A DNA stretch of 64,000 nucleotides from Acidimicrobiia bacterium. GTDB lineage: Bacteria > Actinomycetota > Acidimicrobiia > Spongiisociales > UBA5794. The translations under genes and the position numbers were made by a program. The notes beneath the pieces are model-generated. The model worked only from the letters and a program-made list of their open reading frames with translations, was not told the origin of the DNA and did no database searches. Shown here one piece after another: positions 34,311 to 42,744 of this stretch (the stretch's first letter is position 1; the number at the start of each line of letters is the position of its first letter). The stretch is taken from NCBI GenBank assembly GCA_041393965.1, contig JAWKJB010000001.1:558001-622000 (forward strand). The letters are read 5' to 3'.

Positions 34311-35656
34311 GCGGTTCCTTTCACGGGGATGGTGGTGTGATCAATCGAGGATGGATCGGGTGGCGACACGGGTGCCGACCGTGTTCCGACGATGAAGTTC
34401 GTGGTCACCGTGGCGGCCGTCGCCGCGATGAGCATCCCGGCGACGGCGACGACGGAAGACGAGTCGATGAGGGTGCCGACGAGGACGCCGGTGAATCCGA
34501 TGGCACAACCAAACAGGACGACCCAGGCGACGCGTTTGTTGTACAGATCGCTGAACAGCAGCGGACGACCGGACACATGGTTCCTGATCCCTCTCGCCCG
34601 CAGCATCGAATAGGTGATGAACGGGACAATCTTGTGTGCGTGTCCGACGATGGCGAGGCCGAGCCACGAGGCGATGGCAACGATCTCGGCGACGGCGATC
34701 CTCAACCGTAGCGGTGCATCGACGCCACCGAATCCCGCAATTCCCCCGAGGGCTACGCCGGCGATAAGGAAGGCCGTGGACGCGAAGAGGAATGCATGCA
34801 GGAGTTCGAGCTTTCGTCGGCGGTGCCGGACCGAAGCGGCAAGGGAAATCAGATGGGCGGCGAGCCCCACAACAACGAACACCGCCCCGATCCAGGCTGC
34901 CACGGGGTTGGCGTACAACAGGCCGAGTGCGAGTGGGAGGGTACCGATCGCGACGCCCGCGACGGCGACCGCGCCCGATCGGTTCGAAGGCCGGTGAGCG
35001 AGGAGGAACATCGGCCACAGCTTCTCGGCAACCGAGATGTAGGTGAGGCCGAGCCATCCGAGGAGTCCGAGATGGGCATGGGCGAGGATCTTCGTCGGGA
35101 GAAGAGGAAACCAGCCACCTTCTCGGTTGAACGCGTAGACGATGCCGAACGAAACGGTCACGAGGAGATAGAGGACCGAGATTCGGAGCCCAACGACCGG
35201 CACTCCACCGACGCGTGACAGCAACGGCCCCGACAGGTTCCATGCCGCAAGAATGACGGTGGTGACGCCAATGGTCGCGCCGGTCGCAACGAGCCATTCT
35301 GGGCCGTGCGCGAAACCCATCGGGAGGAGCCAACCGGTGAGGATCATGCCGATCATGGTGGCGACGGCAACCGGAATCGACCGGAGGGGTCGCTGACCGA
35401 CGACCGGTCCGAACTGGTGCAGCGCCCCGAGGACGGCAGTCGTCAGGAAGGCGAGCATCGCGAGATGCGCCGTTGACACGACGGCGCTGTGGAACGGCGA
35501 GAGCACCCACTTGTCTGCGCCGAACCATGTCGAGAAGCCCACACCGGTGAATCCGACGCCAGCCGCGAGCATGAATCCGAGAGGAATCCATTGAGGCGGC
35601 ACCGCGGCGGGGCCACTGCCGGGAGCAGCCGCAAGGGGAATGCCGGGTTGGGTCAT
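34307..35656 (-). CDS. NnrS-like/oxidase subunit I-like membrane protein
   Basis: The product (449 aa from ATG 35656) has about twelve helices. His residues occur in FHSAVVSTAHLAMLAFLTTAVLGALHQFGP, ILAHAHLGLLGWLGLTYISVAEKLWPMF and GHAHKIVPFITYS, resembling subunit I of cbb3/NorB-type enzymes and NnrS. It is first in an operon with hemerythrin, SufT-like and HHE genes and divergent from DUF2249 and a Cys-rich regulator, a set typical of nitrosative stress defence. Enzymatic activity cannot be claimed. Confidence 0.65.
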   Translation of the reverse strand: MTQPGIPLAAAPGSGPAAVPPQWIPLGFMLAAGVGFTGVGFSTWFGADKWVLSPFHSAVVSTAHLAMLAFLTTAVLGALHQFGPVVGQRPLRSIPVAVATMIGMILTGWLLPMGFAHGPEWLVATGATIGVTTVILAAWNLSGPLLSRVGGVPVVGLRISVLYLLVTVSFGIVYAFNREGGWFPLLPTKILAHAHLGLLGWLGLTYISVAEKLWPMFLLAHRPSNRSGAVAVAGVAIGTLPLALGLLYANPVAAWIGAVFVVVGLAAHLISLAASVRHRRRKLELLHAFLFASTAFLIAGVALGGIAGFGGVDAPLRLRIAVAEIVAIASWLGLAIVGHAHKIVPFITYSMLRARGIRNHVSGRPLLFSDLYNKRVAWVVLFGCAIGFTGVLVGTLIDSSSVVAVAGMLIAATAATVTTNFIVGTRSAPVSPPDPSSIDHTTIPVKGTA

Positions 35657-35688
35657 CGATCTCGTCCGTTTGCCTTTGGAATAAAACA

Positions 35689-35709
35689 AGTATACACTAG
35701 AAAAATACT
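35689..35709. promoter_or_regulatory. Divergent promoter and inverted repeat
   Basis: AGTAT (35689-35693) and ATACT (35705-35709) form an inverted repeat in an unusually AT-rich gap between divergent operons. On the minus strand TATACT with TTGGCC 18 bases upstream makes a good -10/-35 for the NnrS-like operon. The repeat may be the site of the ArsR/SufR-like regulator encoded at 36183. Confidence 0.45.
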
Positions 35710-35734
35710 GTTGGCCAACCCAAGGAGCAAGGCC

Positions 35735-36175
35735 ATGGCATCAGCCACCATCGATGTGCGGGTGATCGAGCCGAAGGATAAGCACCCTCGCATCTTCGAA
35801 AAGCTGCACGAACTCGCCGCGGGCGAGAAGCTGACCCTCGTCAACGACCACGACCCGGTTCCACTCAAGTATCAGATCGAGGCTGAATACCCGGATCAGT
35901 TCGTCTTCGAGTATGTCGAGAGCGGTCCCGACCGATGGGAGGTCGACATCACGAGCGTCGCGCATGTGATCGATGCGAGGCCGACGATCGCCGCCGGTGG
36001 CGAGCCCTTCGGCGAGATCATGGCGGCGGCTTCCGCCGTTGAGGACGGTCAGGTCCTTGTCGTGTACGCACCGTTCGAACCGGTGCCACTCGAAGGTGTC
36101 CTCGGCGAGCAGGGGTTCACACACCGTGTCGACGAACTGGCTCCCAACAGCTGGCGTGTGATCTTCAGTAAGTAG
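35735..36175 (+). CDS. Double DUF2249 protein
   Basis: The product (146 aa) has two similar halves: residues 1-72 (IDVRVIEPKDKHPRIFEKLHELAAGEKLTLVNDHDPVPLKYQIEAEYPDQFVFEYVESGPDRWEVDI) and 85-146 (FGEIMAAASAVEDGQVLVVYAPFEPVPLEGVLGEQGFTHRVDELAPNSWRVIF). DUF2249 is a TusA-like fold often linked to hemerythrin and nitric-oxide genes. ATG 35735 follows AAGGAG. It precedes the regulator gene by seven bases. Confidence 0.8.
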   Translation: MASATIDVRVIEPKDKHPRIFEKLHELAAGEKLTLVNDHDPVPLKYQIEAEYPDQFVFEYVESGPDRWEVDITSVAHVIDARPTIAAGGEPFGEIMAAASAVEDGQVLVVYAPFEPVPLEGVLGEQGFTHRVDELAPNSWRVIFSK

Positions 36176-36182
36176 GAGGCAC

Positions 36183-36854
36183 ATGTCCGAGGCGGCCATT
36201 CAGCAGCAAGCAAGGGCGCTCGGCGATCCGACGAGGTATCGCATCTTCCGTCTCGTCGCGCATGCCGAGGACCCGGTGACCGTTGGCGCCCTGACCGACT
36301 CGGTCGGGGTCAGCCACAACGCGATCCGTCAACACCTCGCGAAACTCGTCGAGGTGGGTCTCGTGGTCGAGTCCACGGCAAAGGCAGAAGGGCGTGGGCG
36401 TCCGAAGCTGCTGTATTCGCTCGATCCATCGGCCGATTCGCGCTGGGATGTCGACGGCCCGTATCAACGCCTCACCATGCTGCTGCTCGAGATGCTTGCC
36501 ACCGGCGACGACGCCGTCGAGGTGGGGCGTCGCGCAGGGAATCGGATCGAGGTCGGAGCTCCCGAAGGCTCTTCCGCTGTCGACCGGCTCCTCGCAGCGA
36601 TCGCCCGCGGGGGTTTCGAGCCCGTTGGTGTTGCGCATGGCTCTGACCTTGAGATCGTTCTCGACGCGTGTCCGTTTGCCGAGGCCGCGGCGGCAGATGC
36701 CGATACGATCTGTGGGCTACATCTCGGCATGAGTCAGGGTGTCGCTGACCGCCTCGACGGCATCTCGATCGAGGGGCTCACGCCGCGCGATCCGCACGAG
36801 GCGGGGTGTCAGCTGTTCGTTCGGATCGACGATTCGGTGCAAGCAGGTTCTTGA
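36183..36854 (+). CDS. ArsR/SufR-like regulator with C-terminal Cys residues
   Basis: The 223-residue protein has an N-terminal winged helix (ALGDPTRYRIFRLVAHAEDPVTVGALTDSVGVSHNAIRQHLAKLVEVGLV, then the wing EGRGRPKLLY). A C-terminal ligand domain ends with Cys residues in LDACPFAEAAAADADTICGLHLG and HEAGCQLFV. Three spaced Cys suggest an iron-sulfur or metal sensor like SufR. It is cotranscribed with DUF2249 and lies opposite the hemerythrin operon, which it probably controls. Confidence 0.8.
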   Translation: MSEAAIQQQARALGDPTRYRIFRLVAHAEDPVTVGALTDSVGVSHNAIRQHLAKLVEVGLVVESTAKAEGRGRPKLLYSLDPSADSRWDVDGPYQRLTMLLLEMLATGDDAVEVGRRAGNRIEVGAPEGSSAVDRLLAAIARGGFEPVGVAHGSDLEIVLDACPFAEAAAADADTICGLHLGMSQGVADRLDGISIEGLTPRDPHEAGCQLFVRIDDSVQAGS

Positions 36855-37101
36855 CCCACCGGACGGAACCGACGACTGCCACCCCGAACAGGACCCCAGC
36901 GCCGTAGTTTGCGCCTGCGAGGAAGGCGGCACCGATGACCCATGGAAACCAACCGCTGGACGGGGCGACATCGTCGACCCACAGGGCGATCGGCCACAAC
37001 ACCATCATCAGCACCAGACCCGCAACAGCGCTCCGCGGCTGATGACGGAGGCCAGCCCAGAAGCCGAAAATGCAACCGGCAGCGATGACTGTTGGGATCA
37101 C
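36778..37101 (-). CDS. Small membrane protein, unknown
   Basis: From GTG 37101 the product is 107 aa with three hydrophobic segments (IPTVIAAGCIFGFWAGL, AVAGLVLMMVLWPIALWV, WVIGAAFLAGANYGAGVLFGVAVVG) and a basic tail. A longer reading starts at 37161. Its 3' end overlaps the regulator gene by 77 bases on the opposite strand, which weakens the call slightly. No family recognised. Confidence 0.5.
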   Translation of the reverse strand: MIPTVIAAGCIFGFWAGLRHQPRSAVAGLVLMMVLWPIALWVDDVAPSSGWFPWVIGAAFLAGANYGAGVLFGVAVVGSVRWVKNLLAPNRRSERTADTPPRADRAA

Positions 37102-37215
37102 GACAATATCGTCGCGCCGATCGTCTCGGTCGTCAAAGCACAAACCACTGCGATCCAACAAACCGCCAGGTCGTCGTGGTAGCGTTTCGGGGCAAGCGAG
37201 ACGGAGGAGTGGCAG

Positions 37216-37401
37216 ATGGGTGACTTCATCAAGTCGTTGATCGTGATGGTCGTCGCTTTCGCGATCTTCACCTTCCCCGCGACCTGGCTGTTCATGCTGT
37301 TTGCGGGCAATGTGGGTTGGAGCTGGGGGTATGTCGAGGTGCTTCCCCTCGGCGTTCTCATGTCCGTCCTGCTCGGAGGCGTGACGAGCCGAACCTGGTG
37401 A
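37216..37401 (+). CDS. Small two-helix membrane protein
   Basis: The 61-residue product consists of two hydrophobic helices (FIKSLIVMVVAFAIFTFPATWLFMLFAG and YVEVLPLGVLMSVLLGGV) and little else. GGAGGAGTGGCAG precedes its ATG. Unknown family; envelope location is certain, function is not. Confidence 0.55.
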   Translation: MGDFIKSLIVMVVAFAIFTFPATWLFMLFAGNVGWSWGYVEVLPLGVLMSVLLGGVTSRTW

Positions 37402-37474
37402 CGCTCCACAACGGGGCGATTCCGAAGCTCGGCGCCGATGGGCTGCTCGCGCACCCCATAGACCGGAATCACCG

Positions 37475-37753
37475 ATGATTGGGGCACTTCTGCTCGGCCT
37501 TGTGTGCGGCGCAGTCGCACGAGCCCTTGTCCCAAACGATGCGTTCAGTGGACTCGCCGGATGGAAGTCGTGGCTCGCGTCGATCGTGCTCGGTCTTGTC
37601 GGCGCGCTCGTCGGCTACTGGCTGTTCACGGGGCTCCTCGGCATCGGCGATGCCGACAAGTTCGATTGGGGCGGCATCGTCGGTGCATTGATCGGATCGG
37701 TGATCGTCGTGGCAGCAGCCAGCTGGGTGGTTCGACGGGCGACGCGTTCCTGA
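37475..37753 (+). CDS. GlsB/YeaQ/YmgE-type stress membrane protein
   Basis: The product (92 aa) starts MIGALLLGLVCGAVARALVPND and has three glycine-rich membrane helices (SIVLGLVGALVGYWLFTGLLG, GGIVGALIGSVIVVAAASWVV), the usual transglycosylase-associated YeaQ pattern. Usual length. Role in envelope stress is known only from homologues. Confidence 0.85.
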   Translation: MIGALLLGLVCGAVARALVPNDAFSGLAGWKSWLASIVLGLVGALVGYWLFTGLLGIGDADKFDWGGIVGALIGSVIVVAAASWVVRRATRS

Positions 37754-37894
37754 CCGTCGCACCGACCGTCGATGCCGGACCTTGGCATCGCCGTCGATGC
37801 GCGATGGTCGCGTGCCGAGACACGGCGGCGAAGCCGCCCCGTGCATCGACGCGATACGCTCACGATGCGGAGCGAGATCGGAAGGGTGCACGGA

Positions 37895-38866
37895 GTGGCT
37901 GAACCTCCAGCGATCAGGACCATGGGGCTGACCAAGCACTACGGCGACACCAAGGCACTCAACGATCTCGATCTCGAAGTGGAGCAAGGTGAGATCTTCG
38001 GCTTTCTCGGTCCGAACGGAGCCGGCAAGACCACCACGATCAGGGCTGTACTCAACTACATCACGCCAACATCCGGGTCCGCCGAGGTGCTCGGGATGGA
38101 CGCGGCTACCCAATCGGTCGAGCTTCGGAGACACATCTCGTACCAGCCTGCGGAATACTCCATGTATCCAAACCTCACCGGTGGCCAGTACCTCCAGTAC
38201 TTCGCCAACCTCCGAGGCGGTGTCGACAATGCCTATGTTCACGCGCTCGCCGAGCGTCTCGGAGCCGATCTCACCAAGAAGATCTCGGATTACTCGACCG
38301 GGAACAAGCAGAAGATCGGCCTCATTCAGGCATTCATGAGCAAGCCGAGGGTGCTGCTTTTGGACGAACCCGCAACCGGCCTCGATCCCCTCGTCCAAAC
38401 CGAGCTCCAGGCTATGTATCGCGAGGCGCAAGATGAGGGGCGTACAGTCTTCCTTTCGAGCCACACGCTCGGTGAGGTGGAGCGGGTTGCCGGCCGGGTT
38501 GCCATTCTTCGGCTTGGCCACCTCGTCGTCGTCGAGCGCGTCGATGACCTCAAACGAAAGGCGATCCGGCGTCTCGACATCGAGTTCGAACACGATGTTG
38601 CCGCGTCGGTCTTCGACGGCGTCAGCGGTGTTCGCAGCGTCGACGCACGAGGTACCCATGTCTCGGTGTCATTCGATGGACCTGTCGGCGATCTGCTGCG
38701 AGTGGTCGTAAACCACTCGGTGCTCAACATCCACAGCCGCGACGCCGACCTCGAGGAGATCTTCCTCACCTACTACCGGAACGATCAGGCAAACGACCAC
38801 GCGGGCGGCAATCGGGCCCAAGAGGGCGATCCAACGGGTGGCGGGGCACGGTTCCATGCTCGGTAG
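37895..38866 (+). CDS. ABC-2 exporter ATP-binding protein
   Basis: The product (323 aa from GTG 37895, with GGAAGG nine bases upstream) has Walker A GPNGAGKTT, signature-like STGNKQKIGLIQAF, Walker B VLLLDEPATGLDP and the H-loop SSHTLGEVERV. The C-terminal extension is typical of DrrA-like exporters. An upstream ATG at 37865 is possible. Its 3' end overlaps the first permease. It drives the two permeases that follow; the cargo is unknown. Confidence 0.9.
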   Translation: MAEPPAIRTMGLTKHYGDTKALNDLDLEVEQGEIFGFLGPNGAGKTTTIRAVLNYITPTSGSAEVLGMDAATQSVELRRHISYQPAEYSMYPNLTGGQYLQYFANLRGGVDNAYVHALAERLGADLTKKISDYSTGNKQKIGLIQAFMSKPRVLLLDEPATGLDPLVQTELQAMYREAQDEGRTVFLSSHTLGEVERVAGRVAILRLGHLVVVERVDDLKRKAIRRLDIEFEHDVAASVFDGVSGVRSVDARGTHVSVSFDGPVGDLLRVVVNHSVLNIHSRDADLEEIFLTYYRNDQANDHAGGNRAQEGDPTGGGARFHAR

Positions 38867-39641
38867 TGTCTTCGCCAAGGCGATCCTCGATCGCTCCCGG
38901 GCCGCGGCGACAGCCGTTGTGCTCGTTGTGTTCTACGGCAGCGTCGCGATCTTCGCCTACAACGGGTTCGGGGACGCGATGACGAGCCTGTTCGACAGCA
39001 TGCCCGAGGCACTTCGGGCTGTCTACGGCGCCAACGATGGGACTGCCGTCGGGATGGCTGTCGGTGCGGTGTACGCGATCATTGCACCCGCGACGGTCCT
39101 CGTATTCGCGATCAGCGGGGGTGTCGCGGCGGCCGTCGGTGAAGAGTCAAACGGGACACTGGACCTGCTGCTTGCGAACCCGGTCACCCGTGCGGGGGTG
39201 GCGTGGTCGAAGTGGGCAGTCGTCGCGCTCGGAACCGCAACCATTGCCGTGGCCACCTGGATCGGGATCGGGGGGACGATTCTCATCATCGGCGAACCGA
39301 CCGGTCACCGTGACCTCTTCGCACTCACGGTGATGCTGATCGGCTTCGGCCTGATGATGGGTGCCTTCGCCATGGCGCTTGCCGCGTGGACGGGCCGATC
39401 CGGCGTCGGAATGGGCGTCGCGTGGGGGATTGTGGCCGCGTCGTGGCTGTCGACCACGATTCTCGCGGTCAATCCGTCGCTTGCGACGGTCTCCCAGTTC
39501 ACCCCCTGGTACCTGTACGACGGTACCGATCCGTTGAACAACGGGATCTCGTGGTGGGCGCTCGCCGTATCGCTTGGTGCCGCCGCCTTTTTCACCTACC
39601 TTGCGCCGCTCGGACTGGTTCGCAGGGACCTGAAGGGATGA
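38856..39641 (+). CDS. ABC-2 type exporter permease 1
   Basis: The product (261 aa from ATG 38856) begins MLGSVFAKAILDRSRAAATAVVLVVFYG and has six membrane helices, with the VAAAVGEESNGTLDLLLANPVTRAGVAWSKW segment characteristic of ABC-2 permeases. It overlaps the ATPase gene by eleven bases and is followed four bases later by a second permease. Confidence 0.85.
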   Translation: MLGSVFAKAILDRSRAAATAVVLVVFYGSVAIFAYNGFGDAMTSLFDSMPEALRAVYGANDGTAVGMAVGAVYAIIAPATVLVFAISGGVAAAVGEESNGTLDLLLANPVTRAGVAWSKWAVVALGTATIAVATWIGIGGTILIIGEPTGHRDLFALTVMLIGFGLMMGAFAMALAAWTGRSGVGMGVAWGIVAASWLSTTILAVNPSLATVSQFTPWYLYDGTDPLNNGISWWALAVSLGAAAFFTYLAPLGLVRRDLKG

Positions 39642-39645
39642 AGGC

Positions 39646-40470
39646 ATGACCTCGGGCATTGTGCCGCTCTCGTGGTATCGACGGGTCTCGATCCGGTCGG
39701 TGTTTGCCAAGAGCCTCGCCGACCGCACGACGATGACGGTCCTCACCGGAGTCGGTGTCGGGCTGATGGCGTTCGCGGTCACCGCCATGTTCCCGTCGCT
39801 CGAGGAGTCCCTCAAAGAGCTCGACCTCGGGTCCGGTTTTGCCGACTTCTTCGGTGGAGCCAGCCTCGCCACACCAGCCGGGTGGCTCTCGGCCGAGATG
39901 TGGAGCATTGTTGCGCCCTTTGCGATTGTCGCGCTCGTACTCGTTGACGGTGCGCGGTCGGTCGGATCCGAGGAGGAAGAGCGGATGATCGGCATGCTGG
40001 CCGCGAACCCGATCAGCAGGACTCGCATCCTCGCGGAGAAATCGGGGGCGGTGGTTGTTCACATGCTGGTGGCATCGGCTCTCATGGGGCTGCTGTCATG
40101 GCTGGCGGTCATCGTGATCGGTCTGGACCTCGACGCGAACCTCATCTGGGGCGCCACCTTGCATCTCGCACTGCTCGGGTTCATGGCCGCAGCGACAACA
40201 GTGGCCGTATCGGCACTCGTTGGAAAGCGCGCGAAGGCCATGGTGGTCGTTGGGGCCATCGCCGCGGTTGCGTACATCTCCGCATCGATGCTGCCGCTCT
40301 TCGATCAGGCGGCAGGCTGGGCCGAGCTGTCGCCCTGGTACTACTACTGGGGAGAGAACCCGCTCATCCACGGGGTCAACTGGGGCTTCATCGCCATCAT
40401 GGGGGCGATCGGGACAGCCGTCTTCGGGTGCGCGGGACTCGTGTTCGTTCGCCGCGATCTCCCGGGCTGA
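39646..40470 (+). CDS. ABC-2 type exporter permease 2
   Basis: The 274-residue product is similar in plan to permease 1: an N-terminal helix after WYRRVSIRSVFAKSLADRT, VDGARSVGSEEEERMIGMLAANPISRTRILAEKSG, and four more helices ending VFVRRDLPG. With the ATPase it forms a three-gene heterodimeric exporter. Convergent with the zinc transporter ATPase gene, two bases apart. Confidence 0.85.
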   Translation: MTSGIVPLSWYRRVSIRSVFAKSLADRTTMTVLTGVGVGLMAFAVTAMFPSLEESLKELDLGSGFADFFGGASLATPAGWLSAEMWSIVAPFAIVALVLVDGARSVGSEEEERMIGMLAANPISRTRILAEKSGAVVVHMLVASALMGLLSWLAVIVIGLDLDANLIWGATLHLALLGFMAAATTVAVSALVGKRAKAMVVVGAIAAVAYISASMLPLFDQAAGWAELSPWYYYWGENPLIHGVNWGFIAIMGAIGTAVFGCAGLVFVRRDLPG

Positions 40471-40472
40471 AG

Positions 40473-41306
40473 CTATTCGCCGTGGAGGTCGGTTGGTGAG
40501 CTCTCGGTGTGGATCGTGCGATGACGGTGCAGGTGACGACCCGCGACGGGTGCATGCGCTGGGTCGTCGACGAAGACACCGCCCTCGTCCCCGACATGGA
40601 GCAGCGTGGTGCCGTACGCCTCGGTCAGGCTGGCAACGGTGAGCGCATCGTCGGGCCTGCCCTCGGCCACGACGCGTCCCGAGATCAGCAGCACATGGTC
40701 CGCGACCGCGGCCTCCGACAGGTCGTGGGTGGTCATGATCACCGTGCCCCCGGCGGCCACTTCGTCGTGGATCACGGCGTCGATTGCGCGAGCCGTCGGA
40801 AGGTCGATCCCCGTGAGCGGCTCGTCGAGGAGTAACAGATCATGGTCTTGGGCAAGCCCCTGAGCAACGAAGACGCGCTGGCGTTGACCTCCGGAGAGCT
40901 CGCGCAGGTGCCGCGTTTGGATGTCGGTGATGCCCATCTTGTCCATCGCGGCGGCAGCGGCAGCACGATCGGCAGCCGTGAGCCTCCCGTGCCAGCCGAC
41001 CGAGGCGTATCGGCCCATCGTGACGACCTCACGGACCGAGATGGGGAGGGCTTCGTTCACCTTCGTTGTCTGGAGAACATACGCGATACGACGCCGATCG
41101 TCTCCGATGCCGGACAAGTGCAGGGAGCCTCGGACGGGACGCATGAGGCCAGCGATGCCATTGAGGATGGTGGACTTCCCTGCACCGTTGGGACCGATGA
41201 CGGCGGTGACGGATCCGGCGGGAACCGTGAACGAGGACTCGTCGATCGCGATGTGTTTGCCGTAGGCGAGCACGATGCGTTCGGCGACAACCGCGGTCAC
41301 CGACAT
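40473..41306 (-). CDS. Zinc/manganese ABC transporter ATP-binding protein
   Basis: The product (277 aa from ATG 41306) has Walker A GPNGAGKST, signature LSGGQRQRVFVAQG, Walker B LLLLDEPLTGIDLP and H-loop TTHDLSEAAV. The C-terminus is His-rich (HAPVAGRHLHRHRTIHT), as in zinc ABC proteins. It overlaps the Zur-like gene by ten bases, and the binding protein and permease lie across the shared promoter, so the transporter is split over two divergent transcripts. Confidence 0.85.
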   Translation of the reverse strand: MSVTAVVAERIVLAYGKHIAIDESSFTVPAGSVTAVIGPNGAGKSTILNGIAGLMRPVRGSLHLSGIGDDRRRIAYVLQTTKVNEALPISVREVVTMGRYASVGWHGRLTAADRAAAAAAMDKMGITDIQTRHLRELSGGQRQRVFVAQGLAQDHDLLLLDEPLTGIDLPTARAIDAVIHDEVAAGGTVIMTTHDLSEAAVADHVLLISGRVVAEGRPDDALTVASLTEAYGTTLLHVGDEGGVFVDDPAHAPVAGRHLHRHRTIHTESSPTDLHGE

Positions 41307-41722
41307 TCGGCGCACACCCCTTCGATCTCAAGCGCATGATTCGTGACGCTGAACGACGCGTCGTGTGCGATCGCAGCGACGATTCGTTCGATGTCGTGCT
41401 CATGCACCGATGCAGGGTCCACATCCTCCACCGACCCGCATTCGGTGCACACCAGATGGTGATGGTGGCCGGTCAGCCATTCGGCGAGCTCGTAGCGGGC
41501 AAGCCCCTTTGTCGACAGGTGTGGAGTCAAGACGCCCGAATCGGTGAGCGTTGCAAGGGTTCGATAGATCGACGAGAGGGGCACCGAGAGCTTGTCGCCG
41601 AGCTCCTGGGCCGAGAGCGGTCCGTCAGCGTCGGCGAGGGCGTCAACGACGACACGGCGACCCGGCGTGTAGCGAATGCCGCTGCGCGTCAGGCGATCAC
41701 GGATCTGTGTGTGAACGGTCAC
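41297..41722 (-). CDS. zur: Fur-family metalloregulator, probably Zur
   Basis: The 141-residue protein has the winged helix (LTRSGIRYTPGRRVVVDALADADGPLSAQELGDKLSVPLSSIYRTLATLTDSGVL), the metal-site run LTGHHHHLVCTECGSVEDV and a C-terminal CAEC. The two Cys pairs make the structural zinc site. Linkage to a zinc importer and an AGAACG-N5-CGTTCT operator supports Zur over Fur. It is autoregulated if that site is used. Confidence 0.85.
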   Translation of the reverse strand: MTVHTQIRDRLTRSGIRYTPGRRVVVDALADADGPLSAQELGDKLSVPLSSIYRTLATLTDSGVLTPHLSTKGLARYELAEWLTGHHHHLVCTECGSVEDVDPASVHEHDIERIVAAIAHDASFSVTNHALEIEGVCAECR

Positions 41723-41745
41723 GGTGCATCCCTATGCTTCAGATA

Positions 41746-41762
41746 AGAACGATAACCGTTCT
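41746..41762. promoter_or_regulatory. Zur-box-like palindrome
   Basis: AGAACGATAACCGTTCT is a perfect 6-5-6 inverted repeat between the divergent zur-ATPase and binding-protein-permease genes. Fur-family boxes in actinobacteria have this form. One site could repress both transcripts when zinc is replete. It is 24 bases from the zur ATG and 16 from the binding-protein ATG. Confidence 0.7.
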
Positions 41763-41777
41763 CATTATAGGACGGAT

Positions 41778-42725
41778 ATGATGCAGAACCCATGGCGACA
41801 GATCGGCTCGACTCGGGCCCGACGGTTCCTTGTCGTGGTGGTCACGGTGAGTCTCATGCTGGCCGCGTGCTCCGACGCCGAACCGCCTGATGGCGGCGGG
41901 CTCGTGATCGTGGCGACCACGACGATCTGGGCCGATGTCGTGCGAGCCATCGTCGGAACCGACGCAACGGTGAGAAGCTTGATGCCCCCTGGAACCGATC
42001 CCCACGAGTTCCAACCGTCGTCGGAGCAGGTCGCCGCGATGGCGACCGCAGACCTCGTCGTGGCGAACGGCCTTGGTCTCGAACATGGCCTTGAGAAGGT
42101 CCTCGACGCCTTGGCCGCCGATGGGCAGACGGTCCTTGCGATTGGCCCGCTCGTCGATCCACGGTCATGGGAAGGCACGAGCTGCCTCGAAGAGAATGCC
42201 TGTGACCCCCATGTGTGGATGGACCCCGAACGGGTCGCGGCCGGGGCGTTCCAGATCGCTGATGCCCTTGCGGCCATTGACCCAGAAACCGACTGGAATG
42301 GCCGGGCCCGCGAGTACGCAGCCACGATGGAGACAACGAGTGACGACATGGCGGAGGTGCTTTCGAGTGTTCCCCCGGAACTCAGACGGCTTGTCACCAA
42401 CCACGACTCGCTCCGATACTTCGCCGACCGTTTCGGTTTCGAAGTGGTCGGAAGCGTCATTCCCGGCGGCACGAGCCTCGGGAACCCGAGCTCTTCGGAT
42501 CTCGCCGACCTGACCGCGGTCATGAACCAGGAGCAGATCGGCGTGATCTTCACCGGTGCAGGGGACCCGGTCGTTCTCGCCGAGGCGGTGGCTGGTGGCG
42601 TCGAGGGTGGTGCGTCGATCGTGCCGCTGTTCATCGGGTCGCTGTCGGGGCCGGAGGATCAGGCGTCGTCGCTCGCCGAGATGCTCCGCATCGACGCAGA
42701 GCGGATCGCTGGAGCGCTGCAATGA
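41778..42725 (+). CDS. Zinc-binding lipoprotein of ABC importer
   Basis: The product (315 aa) has an N-terminal signal with lipobox MLAAC. The cluster A-I fold shows the metal His set in GTDPHEFQPS, CDPHVWMDP and VTNHDSLRYF plus an acidic GAGDPVV region. It lacks the long His-rich loop of ZnuA. ATG 41778 follows the Zur-type palindrome. Delivers zinc (or manganese) to the permease encoded next. Confidence 0.9.
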   Translation: MMQNPWRQIGSTRARRFLVVVVTVSLMLAACSDAEPPDGGGLVIVATTTIWADVVRAIVGTDATVRSLMPPGTDPHEFQPSSEQVAAMATADLVVANGLGLEHGLEKVLDALAADGQTVLAIGPLVDPRSWEGTSCLEENACDPHVWMDPERVAAGAFQIADALAAIDPETDWNGRAREYAATMETTSDDMAEVLSSVPPELRRLVTNHDSLRYFADRFGFEVVGSVIPGGTSLGNPSSSDLADLTAVMNQEQIGVIFTGAGDPVVLAEAVAGGVEGGASIVPLFIGSLSGPEDQASSLAEMLRIDAERIAGALQ

Positions 42726-42744
42726 GCGAGGTAGGTTCACTCCT

